From positions 1-64,000 of the forward strand of contig CAJTCY010000020.1 in the NCBI GenBank assembly GCA_910575075.1: 64,000 bases of DNA, given 5' to 3'. The notes beneath the pieces are model-generated. The model had not been told where the DNA came from. It did no database searches and saw only the letters and a program-made list of their open reading frames with translations. Both the position numbers and the translations under genes were made by a program. This stretch comes from Lachnospiraceae bacterium (lineage in GTDB: Bacteria; Bacillota; Clostridia; Lachnospirales; Lachnospiraceae). This document shows, in pieces, positions 52,977-63,354 of the stretch (positions are counted from its first letter, which is position 1; the number at the start of each line of letters is the position of its first letter).

Positions 52977-54221
52977 ATGGTGCAGAATAAGAAAAAAGTG
53001 TCTTTGTGGTTTGTCGTGATGGGGGCGGTGCTGTGCGCCTATGCGGGGTATCTCTTAAACGGCGCATGGGAGCCGGGAATGGAAATGAACGCTTTTCAGG
53101 AGTCCTTTAATGGTGTGTGCGCTAAGCCCTTTGCAAATTATTATAATGAAACAACCTTAAAAGCGGTAGTGATAGCCTTAATCGTCTATGCTACCGCCCT
53201 TTTAATGTATATCACAAGCCAGCGGAATTTCATGCCGGGGAAAGAGTTTGGAACGGCAAGGTTTGAATCGCCGCAGATGGCAAACAAAATACTGGCGGAC
53301 AAGGACGAGAATTTCAACCGCATTTTGAGCCAGAACGTGAAAATGTCGCTGAATTTCCGGCGACTGAAACTCAACGGGAACATCTTGATATGCGGCGGTT
53401 CCGGCGCAGGAAAGACCTTTTATGAGGTAAAGCCGAACTTGATGCAGATGCCGCATAACTGTTCCTTTATCTGTACTGATCCAAAGGGGGAAATCTTACG
53501 GAGCTGCGGGGAGATGTTAAAAAACAACGGTTACAGCGTAAAGGTCATAAACCTTCTGGAAATGGAAAAGTCGGACTGTTACAATCCGTTTTCCTATATC
53601 CGTGAAGAAACGGACGTGGTAAAGCTGATCACGAACCTTATCAGCAATACCACGCCAAAAGGCGCAACTCCCTCCGATCCCTTTTGGGAAAAGGCGGAAG
53701 GGCTGTTCTTACAGGCAATCTTTTATTATGTGTGGCTGGAAGAGCCGCCTGCAAGGAGGAACTTTGAGACAGTCCTGCAGCTTTTGGGGGAAGCGGAAGT
53801 GACGGAACAGAACAAGCCTTCAAGACTGGACGTGCGCATGAAATTCCTTGAGGAAACCTCAAAGCTCGGCTCTGCACATCCTGCGGTGAAACAGTACAAC
53901 AAGTGTATGCGTGGTGCGGGCGATACCGTCCGTTCCATTATCATAAGCGCCAACTCCCGGCTTGCCTTTCTGGAAAACAAGCAGGTGCTAAGGCTCCTGT
54001 CAAGGGATGATTTAGACCTTGCGGAACTTGGGATCGGCGTGAATGGGGACGGGGAAACAAAAACGGCGTTGTTCTGTGTAATTCCGGATTCTGACAAGTC
54101 CTACAATTTCATCATTGGAATGCTTTATACACAGATTTTTCAGGAGCTTTACTATCAGGCGGATTTCAACTGCGGCGGGCGGCTCCCGATCCATGTAACC
54201 TTCATGCTTGACGAATTTGCA
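52977..54221 (+). CDS. VirD4/TraG-like coupling protein, exon 1
   Basis: 415 codons up to the group II intron. Two N-terminal membrane helices (VVMGAVLCAYAGYLL; LKAVVIALIVYATALLMYI) are followed by KEFGTARFESPQM, Walker A CGGSGAGKTF (about 140-147) and the ATPase core up to FMLDEFA, the Walker B motif. The intron starts directly after the Ala codon. A read-through of unspliced RNA would add VRS and stop at 54231-54233. Full product with exon 2: 745 residues, a hexameric ATPase that feeds the relaxase-DNA complex into the channel. Confidence 0.88.
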
Positions 54222-56756
54222 GTGCGCTCGTAAGCGGAACCCATTTGTTCCGCGCGGGCTTGTTTGTAATCTATCTTTAGCAAGATAGTAGGTTCAATGT
54301 GAGGGCTTCATTTGAAGCCTGATTCCTATCATCAACCGACTTATCCGAAAGGGAAACCCGACGGGGAGTATAGCATGTCGGCAACGGTGCTATTCAGCCA
54401 GTTATCAGGCTGTGAACGGGCATCAAGATGAAATGTCATGTATGAGGTTAAACAGCTACACTGCTTAAATGACAGCCAGAGGGGCTTTATCGTCAGCACT
54501 GACGGAAGATAGCTATTATACGTCAGGCAGTGCAGGGTGTACGCAGAGTTTGCGAACTGCGTCTACACATCACATTCCGCACTGACCAGCCGCAATAAGC
54601 GGAAAACGGCGAACGTCATAGCCGACAACATGACACGCTTGTACAGACAAGCCTAAACGAGGATAGCCTAAACAGGAACGCTTACCATTTTAAGCTATGG
54701 CATACAGTGCCTGAATATCCTGCATGGCTACGGAGTCTCCATAGTAGTCCGAGGCGGTAATACCGTTCACATGGCGAAGGGAGACAGCTATACGACTGAA
54801 ATAATTTAGGAAAGGTGTGTGAGACACTATGAGAAGTCCAAAGATTATTTTGGAGAATCTACAGAAACACTCGAAAGAGGAAAACTACAAGTACGAGAGA
54901 CTGTACAGGAATCTTTATAATGGGGATTTTTATTTGCAGGCTCTCCAAAACATCTACGCCAACAAAGGTGCAATGACACCCGGCATAGATGGGCTGACAC
55001 TCGACGGTTACGGTAAAGAAAGAGTGGAGCGAATCATCCATGCGGTGAAAGACCACAGTTATAAGCCGAACCCTGTCCGCAGACAGTATATCAAAAAGAA
55101 AAACGGGAAAATGAGACCGCTTGGGATATCATCGTCAGACGACAAACTGGTGGAGGAAGTCATTAAGATGATTCTTGAAAGTATTTATGAACCGACATTC
55201 TCCAACTATTCCCACGGCTTTAGACCCGGCAGAAGCTGCCATACGGCACTCTTACAGTTACAGCAGAACTTTACAGGTGTGAAATGGTTTGTGGAGGGAG
55301 ATATAAAGTCGTATTTTGATACGATAGACCACCACAGCCTTATAAATATCCTGCGCAGGCGGATTAAAGATGAAGCCTTTATTGAGCTGATTTGGAAATT
55401 CCTCAAAGCAGGGTATATGGAGAACTGGGAATATAATGCTACGTTCAGCGGCATAGCCCAGGGTTCTGGCATCAGCCCAATCTTTGCAAACATCTACCTT
55501 AATGAGTTTGACCGATTTATGGAGGGCTACAAAAAGGGATTTGATAAAGGTACGGGCAGAAAAAGGAACAATGAGTATTCCAGAAAACAGTCATACCGCC
55601 AAAGGTGCAAAGCCAAAATCCGAAAAGAATGGGACGGCTACTCTGATACAGAAAAGCAGGAAGCGGTACGCCGACTGGCAGAGTTAAAGAGAGGGTTCCA
55701 GAAAATCCCTATGGGAGACCCAATGGACACAGGTTATAAGCGGATTCAATATGTACGGTATGCCGATGATTTTCTTATTGGCGTAATCGGAAGCAAAGAG
55801 GACGCTGAAAAGATAAAGTCCGATATTGGGAGGTTCTTTGAGGAAACGCTGAAACTGGAATTGTCTGTGGAAAAGACGCTCATCACGAACAGTGACGACA
55901 AAGCGAGGTTTCTCGGCTATGACGTTACGGTATGCAACGACAGTGCGCTGAAAAAAGCCAAAGGAAAAGGGACTGTTAAAGCCTACACCGGCAAAATCAA
56001 GCTGTACCTGCCAAAAGAGAAATGGGTGGGGAAACTGTTAGGATACGGTGTGCTGAAAATCGTGTCAAGGGCAGGGGAAAAAGAAGTCTGGAAGCCGTTA
56101 CAGCGGAACGACTATATTTTTCTGCCAGTGCATGAAATGGTACGGAAGTACAATGCGCAGATTCGGGGGATTTACAATTACTACCGACTTGCGAGTAATG
56201 TCTCCGTATTAAATAAGTTCCATTATGTCATGGAATACAGCCTATACAAGACCGTTGCGGCAAAATACCGTATCACGATGACAAAAGCAAAGCTCAAATA
56301 TACCAAAAACAAAGAATTTAAAGTGCCGTACAAAACACAGAAAGGTACAAAGTATGCAGTCCTCTACAATGAGGGATTCCGCAGGGTGAAATATGCCCTT
56401 GGAAGTTATGCAGACATCATACCCGAATATGAGCAGATGAACAAGCCCAAAGAACTGTTTTTCAGATATAAGGCGAATGTCTGCGAAATGTGCGGCGCAT
56501 ATGTGCCAGCGGTTAAGGTATATCAGGTAAAAAGTATGAGCGACCTTGATGTTAATACGGAATGGGGAGCGATTATGAACAAGAAGAAAAGAAAAACGCT
56601 TGTAGTGTGTGGAGACTGCTATGACAGAATCCATAAATAAATGTAGAGGATGTATAGTGGGGAGCCGTATACATCGAGAGGTGTACGTGCGGTTCCGGGG
56701 CGAGGGTTCGGAAACCTGCTGTCGTGAGACAGTAAGGCGCCGGATTCTTAGCCTAC
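54222..56756 (+). mobile_element. Group II intron inside virD4
   Basis: 2535 nt. The 5' end is GTGCG (54222-54226), the group II consensus; the 3' end is CTAC before exon codon AAC. Domain V is recognisable at 56662-56695 (GAGCCGTATACATCG … CGTGCGGTTC), and domain VI follows. The encoded reverse transcriptase/maturase lies in domain IV (54829-56640). Joining 54221 to 56757 restores LDEFA-NVALPDD, the conserved VirD4 sequence, so the intron looks fully spliceable. Confidence 0.9.
54829..56640 (+). CDS. ltrA: Group II intron reverse transcriptase/maturase
   Basis: 603 residues. Reverse transcriptase blocks include TPGIDGLTLDGYG, MRPLGISSSDDKLV, FVEGDIKSYFDTI, IAQGSGISPIFANIYL and VRYADDFLIGV (catalytic YADD about 311-314). 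The maturase X domain follows (about 400-530). The C-terminus has the zinc pairs of an HNH endonuclease (CEMC about 552; CGDC about 594), but the usual VHHV is VYQV and the CxxCH is CGDCY, so the catalytic histidines are lost. Splicing and target-primed retrohoming are its normal roles; the DNA-cutting step may be impaired. Confidence 0.9.
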   Translation: MRSPKIILENLQKHSKEENYKYERLYRNLYNGDFYLQALQNIYANKGAMTPGIDGLTLDGYGKERVERIIHAVKDHSYKPNPVRRQYIKKKNGKMRPLGISSSDDKLVEEVIKMILESIYEPTFSNYSHGFRPGRSCHTALLQLQQNFTGVKWFVEGDIKSYFDTIDHHSLINILRRRIKDEAFIELIWKFLKAGYMENWEYNATFSGIAQGSGISPIFANIYLNEFDRFMEGYKKGFDKGTGRKRNNEYSRKQSYRQRCKAKIRKEWDGYSDTEKQEAVRRLAELKRGFQKIPMGDPMDTGYKRIQYVRYADDFLIGVIGSKEDAEKIKSDIGRFFEETLKLELSVEKTLITNSDDKARFLGYDVTVCNDSALKKAKGKGTVKAYTGKIKLYLPKEKWVGKLLGYGVLKIVSRAGEKEVWKPLQRNDYIFLPVHEMVRKYNAQIRGIYNYYRLASNVSVLNKFHYVMEYSLYKTVAAKYRITMTKAKLKYTKNKEFKVPYKTQKGTKYAVLYNEGFRRVKYALGSYADIIPEYEQMNKPKELFFRYKANVCEMCGAYVPAVKVYQVKSMSDLDVNTEWGAIMNKKKRKTLVVCGDCYDRIHK

Positions 56757-57749
56757 AACGTCGCACTGCCGGATGATTACTGTTCCCTCTTATCAACCAT
56801 GAGGTCCAGGGAGATTTCCAGTATCATCATTATCCAGAATTTTGCCCAGTTAAAGGCGCTTTTCAAAGATACTTGGGAAACGATACCCGGCAACTGCGAC
56901 ACGTTCATCTATCTCGGCGGCAATGAGCAGAGTACGCACAAATATGTCTCGGAACTGCTTGGTAAAGGCACGATTGACAAGAAATCAAGTGGTGAGACAA
57001 AGGGCAGGCAGGGAAGTTCCTCACGCAATTACGACGTGCTTGGCAGGGAGCTTTTCACACCGGATGAAGTGCGGAAACTTGACAACAAGAAATGCATTAT
57101 CTTTATCCGTGGCTTTGATCCGATTATGGACAGCAAGTTTATACCATTCGGGCATCCGGCATTTGACCAGACCGCCGATGGGAAAGGGAAGCCATATGTC
57201 CATGTTCCGGGAGGAAGCGGGGACGTACAGGGGCAGCTTTACCAACTGCTGACACCGAAGGCGCTTTCCTATTATGAAGGGCTGAAAGAGAAAGGCGAAA
57301 ATGTCTACATTGACAAGATAGACTATAAGGATTTTGAACTTCTCACGGATGCAGGAATGAAGAAGCGTTTCATCAGCATGGAGGAACAGGAAGAGAAAGA
57401 GCGGTTAGGCAGGGAACAGGACAATGAACTCATGTATGCACAGGAGGATGAACCGGAACAGGAGAGTGGACCGACACGGGAGGAAGTACAGCCGGAGCAG
57501 AAACAGGAAACAAAAGAGACTGTACCCAAACAGGAAGCCGGAGGGCGCAGGCTGGAGGGCGAAGATACCATTATGAACCGTATGGCGCAATGGAAGTATT
57601 CCAAAGAGCAGAAAGACGAGCTGCACAAGATGATTGCACTCGGTATGCCCACAAAGACCATACTGGCGGTATTCTACCCGGAAACGGATGTCATAAAGAT
57701 GCGTGAGATCAGAAAGACGTTCCAGACAGTGCGCCGCTCAGCAAATTAG
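56757..57749 (+). CDS. VirD4/TraG-like coupling protein, exon 2
   Basis: 330 codons from AAC 56757, in frame with exon 1 after splicing. NVALPDDYCSLLSTMRSREI and SIIIIQNFAQLKALF are the conserved motifs after Walker B; YLGGNEQSTHKYVSELLGK and RNYDVLGRELFTPDEVRKL follow. The last 110 residues are an acidic Glu/Gln-rich linker and a small helical tail (TIMNRMAQWKYSKEQKDELH …). The first internal ATG (56799) would give a protein with no Walker motifs. Confidence 0.88.
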   Translation, partial: NVALPDDYCSLLSTMRSREISSIIIIQNFAQLKALFKDTWETIPGNCDTFIYLGGNEQSTHKYVSELLGKGTIDKKSSGETKGRQGSSSRNYDVLGRELFTPDEVRKLDNKKCIIFIRGFDPIMDSKFIPFGHPAFDQTADGKGKPYVHVPGGSGDVQGQLYQLLTPKALSYYEGLKEKGENVYIDKIDYKDFELLTDAGMKKRFISMEEQEEKERLGREQDNELMYAQEDEPEQESGPTREEVQPEQKQETKETVPKQEAGGRRLEGEDTIMNRMAQWKYSKEQKDELHKMIALGMPTKTILAVFYPETDVIKMREIRKTFQTVRRSAN

Positions 57750-57882
57750 GGGGCAGTTCCTGACGGAAAGGTGGTGGTTAAAGCAGCAACGCATCGGGGA
57801 AAGCCCGATGAAACAGTATTCCGGGCAAAAGCCCGTCTTGATAGAGCAGTTAAAAACCAAAATGGAAAAGGAGATTATTTTT

Positions 57883-58257
57883 ATGCGTAGAACAGAGATT
57901 ATTTCAGAGACAACGGCAGCAGAGACAAAGGCAGGAAAGGGCAGGTTATCAAAGGCAAAGAAGGCAGTGACTGTGTTTTGCGGTGCGGCATACCTTGCAG
58001 TGGGTGCAATGCCTATGACAGCGCTTGCGGCAGGCACAGGAACAAGTGCGATCACACAGCCGCTTGACAACTTAAAGACACTCGTGATTGCAATCATCGG
58101 TGCGGTGGGCGTCATTATCCTTGCAAAGAATGTAATGGAGTTTGCACAGGCTTACCAGCAGCAGGATTCCTCAACCATGAACTCTGCACTCAAGGGAATT
58201 GTAGCCGGGGTTATGATGGCGGGCATTTCCACGGTCCTTACCTTTCTCGGCTTCTAA
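57883..58257 (+). CDS. Maff2-family (VirB2-like) membrane protein
   Basis: 124 residues; ATG 57883 follows AAAAGGAG at about 57866-57873. It has a basic N-terminus, a hydrophobic segment ending near TALAAG (likely cleavage), then two helices (TLVIAIIGAVGVIILAKNVM; IVAGVMMAGISTVLTFLGF). It matches Maff2 proteins, which hold the VirB2 position in Firmicutes ICEs and may form the channel core. Its position between virD4 and the virB6-like gene agrees. Confidence 0.82.
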   Translation: MRRTEIISETTAAETKAGKGRLSKAKKAVTVFCGAAYLAVGAMPMTALAAGTGTSAITQPLDNLKTLVIAIIGAVGVIILAKNVMEFAQAYQQQDSSTMNSALKGIVAGVMMAGISTVLTFLGF

Positions 58258-58323
58258 GAAAAAAAGGCAGCAGGGGAGGGCAGGACACTGCCCTTTCCCA
58301 GAAAGGAGAGAGGTGAGAAATAA

Positions 58324-59166
58324 GTGGATATTTTCAAGTTAGGGGACAAGATACTGGACCTTTTGCAGATGGTGTTCGGGTTTTGGAACAATCAGGTAAG
58401 CCTTGTATTTGCCCTGTTGGGGCAGTCCCCGGTAAATTTTAAGGGCGGAGGTCCGTGGGCAATGGTGGAAAGCGTGGAACCGATCTTCGTGGCAGTGGGT
58501 TCCTCACTTGTGGTGCTGTTCTTCGTGATAGGGTTCTGTGCGGAGAGCGTGGACGTGCGTGAGGAAATGCGCTTTGAGGTAATCCTGCGTATGCTGATAA
58601 GGCTCGGAATTTCGGAATGGCTCGTGGCAAACAATGTCACTATCATGAAGGCATTTTTCAGCACAATCGGGAACCTTGTGAACGCACTGTCGGCGGGCGG
58701 CTACACCACGCTTACCATTGACAGCACACAGGCACAGGTCATAAAGGATTTAGGGTTTGGTGAGGGGCTTATCATGCTGATACTGGCAGCACTGTTAAGT
58801 GTCATTGTCATTATCTGTGGCTTTTTTATGATATACACAGTGTATTTCCGGTTTTTGAAAATCATGATTATCGTTCCAATCGGCTCCATTGCCTTTTCCA
58901 CACTGGCAGGCAACCGGAACGTAGCGAATACGGCAAGCACTTATGCCAAATATTTCTTATCCGTGGTGTTTGAAGCGGTCACAATGGCACTGGCAATCAT
59001 GCTGTGCAATGCCTTCATCAGTGCGGGGCTTCCGTCCTTTACGGGCAGTTACTCGGACTGGGCAAAAACGCTCATTTACCTGTGTGAGATGACCTTTACG
59101 ATTGCCCTTACCGTGGGGAGCGTGAAAGGGGCGCAGTCGCTTACCAGCAAGGCATTAGGATTATAG
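58324..59166 (+). CDS. VirB6/TrbL-like membrane channel protein
   Basis: 280 residues from GTG 58324. Five to six membrane helices (VAVGSSLVVLFFVIGF, LIMLILAALLSVIVIICGFF, FLKIMIIVPIGSIAFSTLAG …) with a polar N-terminal part. Polytopic proteins of this kind after Maff2 form the inner-membrane translocation pore. It lies 10 bp before the next gene. Confidence 0.8.
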   Translation: MDIFKLGDKILDLLQMVFGFWNNQVSLVFALLGQSPVNFKGGGPWAMVESVEPIFVAVGSSLVVLFFVIGFCAESVDVREEMRFEVILRMLIRLGISEWLVANNVTIMKAFFSTIGNLVNALSAGGYTTLTIDSTQAQVIKDLGFGEGLIMLILAALLSVIVIICGFFMIYTVYFRFLKIMIIVPIGSIAFSTLAGNRNVANTASTYAKYFLSVVFEAVTMALAIMLCNAFISAGLPSFTGSYSDWAKTLIYLCEMTFTIALTVGSVKGAQSLTSKALGL

Positions 59167-59175
59167 GAGGGCTGT

Positions 59176-60252
59176 ATGGAAATAAGACCATTGACAAAGG
59201 CAGAACAGAAATACGCTTACAAGCAGAGTATGCAGATCCGGGGGCAGACAGGAAGCATCGGAATTTTGCAGGGCGGATATGGGGCAGGCAATGAATTTCA
59301 TTCCGATTTCCATGAATTAAACAGTCAGTGGAAAACGGATGAATTTGAGGCGGAGTTACAGGAAGTCCTGTGTTCTGGCGAAAACAGTGTTTTAAAAAAT
59401 CTGGATACCATGCGGGAATTTACGCTGCTGCATCCCCAAAATGGATTTCCGGGGACGGAGTACGGTTTCCGTGTGGAAACGGAAAAGTACGCATACCTTG
59501 TACGCTGTAATCCTGAAAAAGACAGTGGCAATGTTGAAATCCACTGTTATGTGAAAGAATGGCTGGATCACCATATCAGTAAAGCAGAAAAGGGTATCCG
59601 GTTTATCAACAGCAGGTATGATGAGCTGTTCCGTATCGAAGATGGAGAGAAGATCAAAATCAAGTATTCAGACGGTGAGGAACAGGAGCGCATCTGCCGC
59701 TATATTGACGAATGTCATACGGAAGTCGATAACCATCTGTATCATATCTGCCAGTTTGCAGAAATCATGGAACGGAACGGCTCGGAATATGCACCAGCAG
59801 AACCGGAAACAGGACAGACGGAGGAAAAAGAACAGGAGCAGGAAGAGAAAACGGAGGGGGCGCTGGAACTGAAAACCCAGTTTGGGACTACGGAGAATGT
59901 AACGCTGACAGTCAACACCTATGTGGATAGCAACAGCCTTTATGTGGGAATGACAACAGCGGATGACGGGTTCCCGGAACCTTACGGCGATGTGACGGTC
60001 AACCTGCTTGTTCCCGTCCCTTCCTACTGTGCCTTTGTGGATACCAATAACATGCCGGAACTTGAGGGGTTCCTTGTGAAAAACAAGATTGCGGAGTTTA
60101 CGGGAATAGAACAGAGGAGCGGCTATTGCAGTTATCCTCTTTATCTGTTTGATGCGGAAAAGATGCGTGGACTCTGCCCTGATGGAATGGCAGCATATGA
60201 GCAGGCAAACGGACTGGATAAGAAACAGGTCAAGAAGGAAATGAGCAGATAA
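59176..60252 (+). CDS. DUF4313-containing ICE protein
   Basis: 358 residues; GGAGG upstream. The N-terminal half (MEIRPLTKAEQKYAYKQSMQ … IGILQGGYGAGNEFHSDFHE) is a separate domain that I do not recognise. A Glu/Gln-rich linker (about 205-230) joins it to a C-terminal domain resembling DUF4313 (LYVGMTTADDGFPEPYGDVT, then VNLLVPVPSYCAFVDTNN, then SGYCSYPLYLFD). Function unknown. Confidence 0.65.
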   Translation: MEIRPLTKAEQKYAYKQSMQIRGQTGSIGILQGGYGAGNEFHSDFHELNSQWKTDEFEAELQEVLCSGENSVLKNLDTMREFTLLHPQNGFPGTEYGFRVETEKYAYLVRCNPEKDSGNVEIHCYVKEWLDHHISKAEKGIRFINSRYDELFRIEDGEKIKIKYSDGEEQERICRYIDECHTEVDNHLYHICQFAEIMERNGSEYAPAEPETGQTEEKEQEQEEKTEGALELKTQFGTTENVTLTVNTYVDSNSLYVGMTTADDGFPEPYGDVTVNLLVPVPSYCAFVDTNNMPELEGFLVKNKIAEFTGIEQRSGYCSYPLYLFDAEKMRGLCPDGMAAYEQANGLDKKQVKKEMSR

Positions 60253-60275
60253 GGACAGACAGGAGGTGTTCAGGA

Positions 60276-60674
60276 TTGGTAATTGAAATCAACAAGGATA
60301 TTGACCGTTACAAGGAATCCGTTGTCATGGGGCTGACGGCAAAGCAGCTTATCTTCTCCGTGGCGTCGGTTGCAGCGGGCGGCGGGATTGTCCTGCTGTT
60401 ATACCGCTATATCGGTCTTACTCCCAGTGTGTATGTGGCAATTCCTGTTGCCGCACCGATAGCGCTTGGAGGGTTCTATTCATTCAACGGGATGGGGTTC
60501 TATGAGTATATGGGAAGAAAGATGCGTATGCTCTTTGCCAACCGCCCGCTTGCTTATGTCTCCACTGAAGGGGAGGAAGCAATCCGTGAGATACGCATGG
60601 AAGAGGAAGCGGGGAAAAAGACGGATAAAAAGAAAGACAGCGGGAAAAAGAAAACCAGCAAAACAAAGCATTAA
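60276..60674 (+). CDS. prgI: PrgI-family protein
   Basis: 132 residues from TTG 60276, with AGGAGGTG upstream. EINKDIDRYKESVVMGLTAK, two close membrane helices and FYEYMGRKMRMLFANRP are typical of PrgI (VirB3-like) proteins. The C-terminus is a Lys-rich tail. It always sits before the VirB4 ATPase, as here. Confidence 0.85.
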   Translation: MVIEINKDIDRYKESVVMGLTAKQLIFSVASVAAGGGIVLLLYRYIGLTPSVYVAIPVAAPIALGGFYSFNGMGFYEYMGRKMRMLFANRPLAYVSTEGEEAIREIRMEEEAGKKTDKKKDSGKKKTSKTKH

Positions 60675-60706
60675 GGAACGCATAAAAAGGAAAGGAGGAC
60701 AGGCAC

Positions 60707-60793
60707 ATGAAAAAGAGAACAGGGAAAATCGTGGCTGTTGTTGCAGCCATCACAGCGGCAGTCGGCGTGATCGTGTATAAAGTAAGACACTAG
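60707..60793 (+). CDS. Tiny single-pass membrane ORF
   Basis: 28 codons with GGAGG upstream. MKKRTGKIVAVVAAITAAVG followed by VIVYKVRH: one hydrophobic helix with basic flanks. It lies between prgI and virB4, where similar mini-proteins could be missed in annotation. A hairpin, GCAGCCGG/CCGGCTGC (about 60858-60879), lies between it and virB4. Confidence 0.5.
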   Translation: MKKRTGKIVAVVAAITAAVGVIVYKVRH

Positions 60794-60915
60794 GAAAAAT
60801 CAGGGAGCAACAATAATGGAATAACTGACCTTTATCGGTCGGAAAGTTCTGGTATCATGCAGCCGGGACTTCTCCGGCTGCAATGCCTTTTATGGCATAG
60901 AAAGGGAGGTCAGAT

Positions 60916-63285
60916 TTGGGCTTATTTGCAGACGGATTTAAGGAGCTGAAAAAAGCAAGTGAACCGCTTTATAAGGCGCCGAAATCCATACAACAGACGA
61001 TTGAGATCATGAAGGTGGCAGAGAACGGCATTTTTGAAGTGGCAAGGAACCGCTTCTCAAAGTGTTACCGTTTTCAGGACATCAATTACACCACTACAAA
61101 TGAAACAGAGCAGATTGACATTTTTGAGCGGTACTGCAAGTTTTTAAATTCGCTGGACGTGAGTTTCAAGATCACAATCAACAATAAGAACAAGGATATG
61201 GAACAGGTCAGGGACTATGTGTTCTTACAGCGGCAGGACGACGGCTATGACGGTTTCCGCAGGATTTACAACGACATCATGGAACAGAAGATCCATGAGG
61301 GCAGGCAGGGGATAGAGCAGGAACGCTATCTTACCATTACCATTGAGCGCAAGAATTTTGAAGAGGCAAAGGCGCAGTTTGCAACCATTGAGGCATCCGT
61401 GCATAAGGCGTTTGGGGAGCTTGGCGCAGAAATCGTACCGCTTTCCGGCAATGAGCGCATCAAGGTACTGTATGACTATTACCATTTGGGGGATGAAAAC
61501 AGCTTTGACTTTGACATAAGGGAAGCGAAAAAGGTAGGTGCGGACTTCCGCAATGACCTGTGCAACGGCATGATACAGTTTTACCCGGATTATTTCAAGG
61601 ACGAAAAGAAATTCTGCCGTGCATTGTTCATCAAGAAATACCCGTCCAGCCTTTCAGACCGCTTCTTAAATGAGATCACAAGCCTTCCGGTACATTCCAT
61701 TACAAGCATTGATGTAGTGCCTATCCCAAAGGATATGACAACGAAGGTTTTACAGAAGAAATACCTCGGCATTGAATCGGACATCATCAGGCAGCAGCGT
61801 GTGAGGAACAAGAATAACGATTTTTCCTCGGAAATCTCATATAACAAGCGGATTGAGAAAAAAGAGATTGAGGAAATCATGGACGATGTAAGGGAAAATG
61901 ACCAGTGCCTTTATTATGTGTCCGTAACGATTATCCTTATGGCAGACACGAAAGAGGAACTTGACAGCATGACGGAGACGGTGGAAACCATAGGCAAGCG
62001 GAACTCTGTCACAATAGAGGAACACTATCTGAAGCAGAGGGAGTCCTTAAATACCGCACTGCCGATTGGGGTAAGACAGGTGGAAACCATGCGTACCATG
62101 CTGACACAGAGCCTTGCGGTGCTTATGCCTTTTAACGTGCAGGAACTGAACGACAAACAGGGCTGTTATTACGGTATCAATCAGGTGTCAAAGAACATCA
62201 ATATCGGGAACCGCAAAAAGCTGATTAACGGCAACGGTTTTGTGTTCGGTGTTCCCGGTTCGGGCAAGTCGTTCTTCTGTAAAATGGAAATGGGCAATGT
62301 GTTCTTATCCGGCAATGATGAGATTATCGTCATTGATCCGATGAATGAATACTTTGACATTGCAGAGACTTACGGCGGAACAGTGGTAAATATGTCAACC
62401 TATACGGATAACTATGTCAATCCGCTTGATATGGACGTATGGAGTCTTGACCTTAATGACAGCAAGGGCATGATAAGGGAAAAAGGGGAGTTTATGCTCG
62501 GTCTGTGTGAACAGTGTATGGGCGAAAACCTTAATTCAAGGCAGAAGTCCATTATTGACCGATGTGTGCGCAAGCTCTATATTGAGATTGCACGGAACAG
62601 GGAAAAATATGTGCCGATCATGTCCGATTTCTATGAAATACTGATGAACCAGCCGGAGGAGGAAGCGAAGGATATAGCATTGTCACTGGAACTGTTTGTC
62701 AACGGCTCATTGAATATCTTCAATCACCAGACGAATGTAGACGTGGATAACCGCTTTACGGTGTACGGAATCCGTGACCTGGGTACGGAGCTTTCGCCTA
62801 TCACAATGCTTGTAATGATGGAGAGCATACAGAACCGCATCATTGCAAACGGCAAGAGGGGAATTGCAACATGGCTCTACATTGACGAGTTCCATGTGCT
62901 GTTAAATTCAGAGTATTCCGCAAAGTATTTACAGCAGCTTTGGAAGAAAGTGAGAAAACAGGGCGGCTTGTGTACCGGAATCACGCAGAATATCGTGGAT
63001 CTGCTGCAAAATTACACGGCGACAACCATGCTTGCCAACTCGGAGTTTGTGGCGCTCTTAAAACAGGCGAACACGGACAGTTCACGCATGGCAGAGGTAA
63101 TCGGAGTGTCGGAGGCGCAGCTACGTTTTGTTACCAACACGTCAAGCGGTATGGGGCTTATGAAGTGCGGAAACGTGGTAATCCCTTTTGACAATACCAT
63201 TGAGAAGGGGACAGACCTCTATAACCTGTATAATACGAATATCCATGAGAAAATCGCAATGGAGAAGAAAAAGGAACAGAACTGA
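60916..63285 (+). CDS. virB4: VirB4-like conjugation ATPase
   Basis: 789 residues from TTG 60916, with AGGGAGG upstream. The N-terminal 430 residues are the membrane-associated domain. Walker A is FGVPGSGKSFF (about 444-453), and Walker B is WLYIDEFHVLL (D about 657). TGITQNIVDLLQNYTATTML and LKQANTDSSRMAEVIGVS are the late VirB4 motifs. It powers the mating channel. Confidence 0.9.
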   Translation: MGLFADGFKELKKASEPLYKAPKSIQQTIEIMKVAENGIFEVARNRFSKCYRFQDINYTTTNETEQIDIFERYCKFLNSLDVSFKITINNKNKDMEQVRDYVFLQRQDDGYDGFRRIYNDIMEQKIHEGRQGIEQERYLTITIERKNFEEAKAQFATIEASVHKAFGELGAEIVPLSGNERIKVLYDYYHLGDENSFDFDIREAKKVGADFRNDLCNGMIQFYPDYFKDEKKFCRALFIKKYPSSLSDRFLNEITSLPVHSITSIDVVPIPKDMTTKVLQKKYLGIESDIIRQQRVRNKNNDFSSEISYNKRIEKKEIEEIMDDVRENDQCLYYVSVTIILMADTKEELDSMTETVETIGKRNSVTIEEHYLKQRESLNTALPIGVRQVETMRTMLTQSLAVLMPFNVQELNDKQGCYYGINQVSKNINIGNRKKLINGNGFVFGVPGSGKSFFCKMEMGNVFLSGNDEIIVIDPMNEYFDIAETYGGTVVNMSTYTDNYVNPLDMDVWSLDLNDSKGMIREKGEFMLGLCEQCMGENLNSRQKSIIDRCVRKLYIEIARNREKYVPIMSDFYEILMNQPEEEAKDIALSLELFVNGSLNIFNHQTNVDVDNRFTVYGIRDLGTELSPITMLVMMESIQNRIIANGKRGIATWLYIDEFHVLLNSEYSAKYLQQLWKKVRKQGGLCTGITQNIVDLLQNYTATTMLANSEFVALLKQANTDSSRMAEVIGVSEAQLRFVTNTSSGMGLMKCGNVVIPFDNTIEKGTDLYNLYNTNIHEKIAMEKKKEQN

Positions 63286-63354
63286 AAAAGTATGATAAAC
63301 AGCGCCCTGACCGGAAAGGTCTGGGCGTTGTCCGGTTATGGGAGGTGAGGCAGG

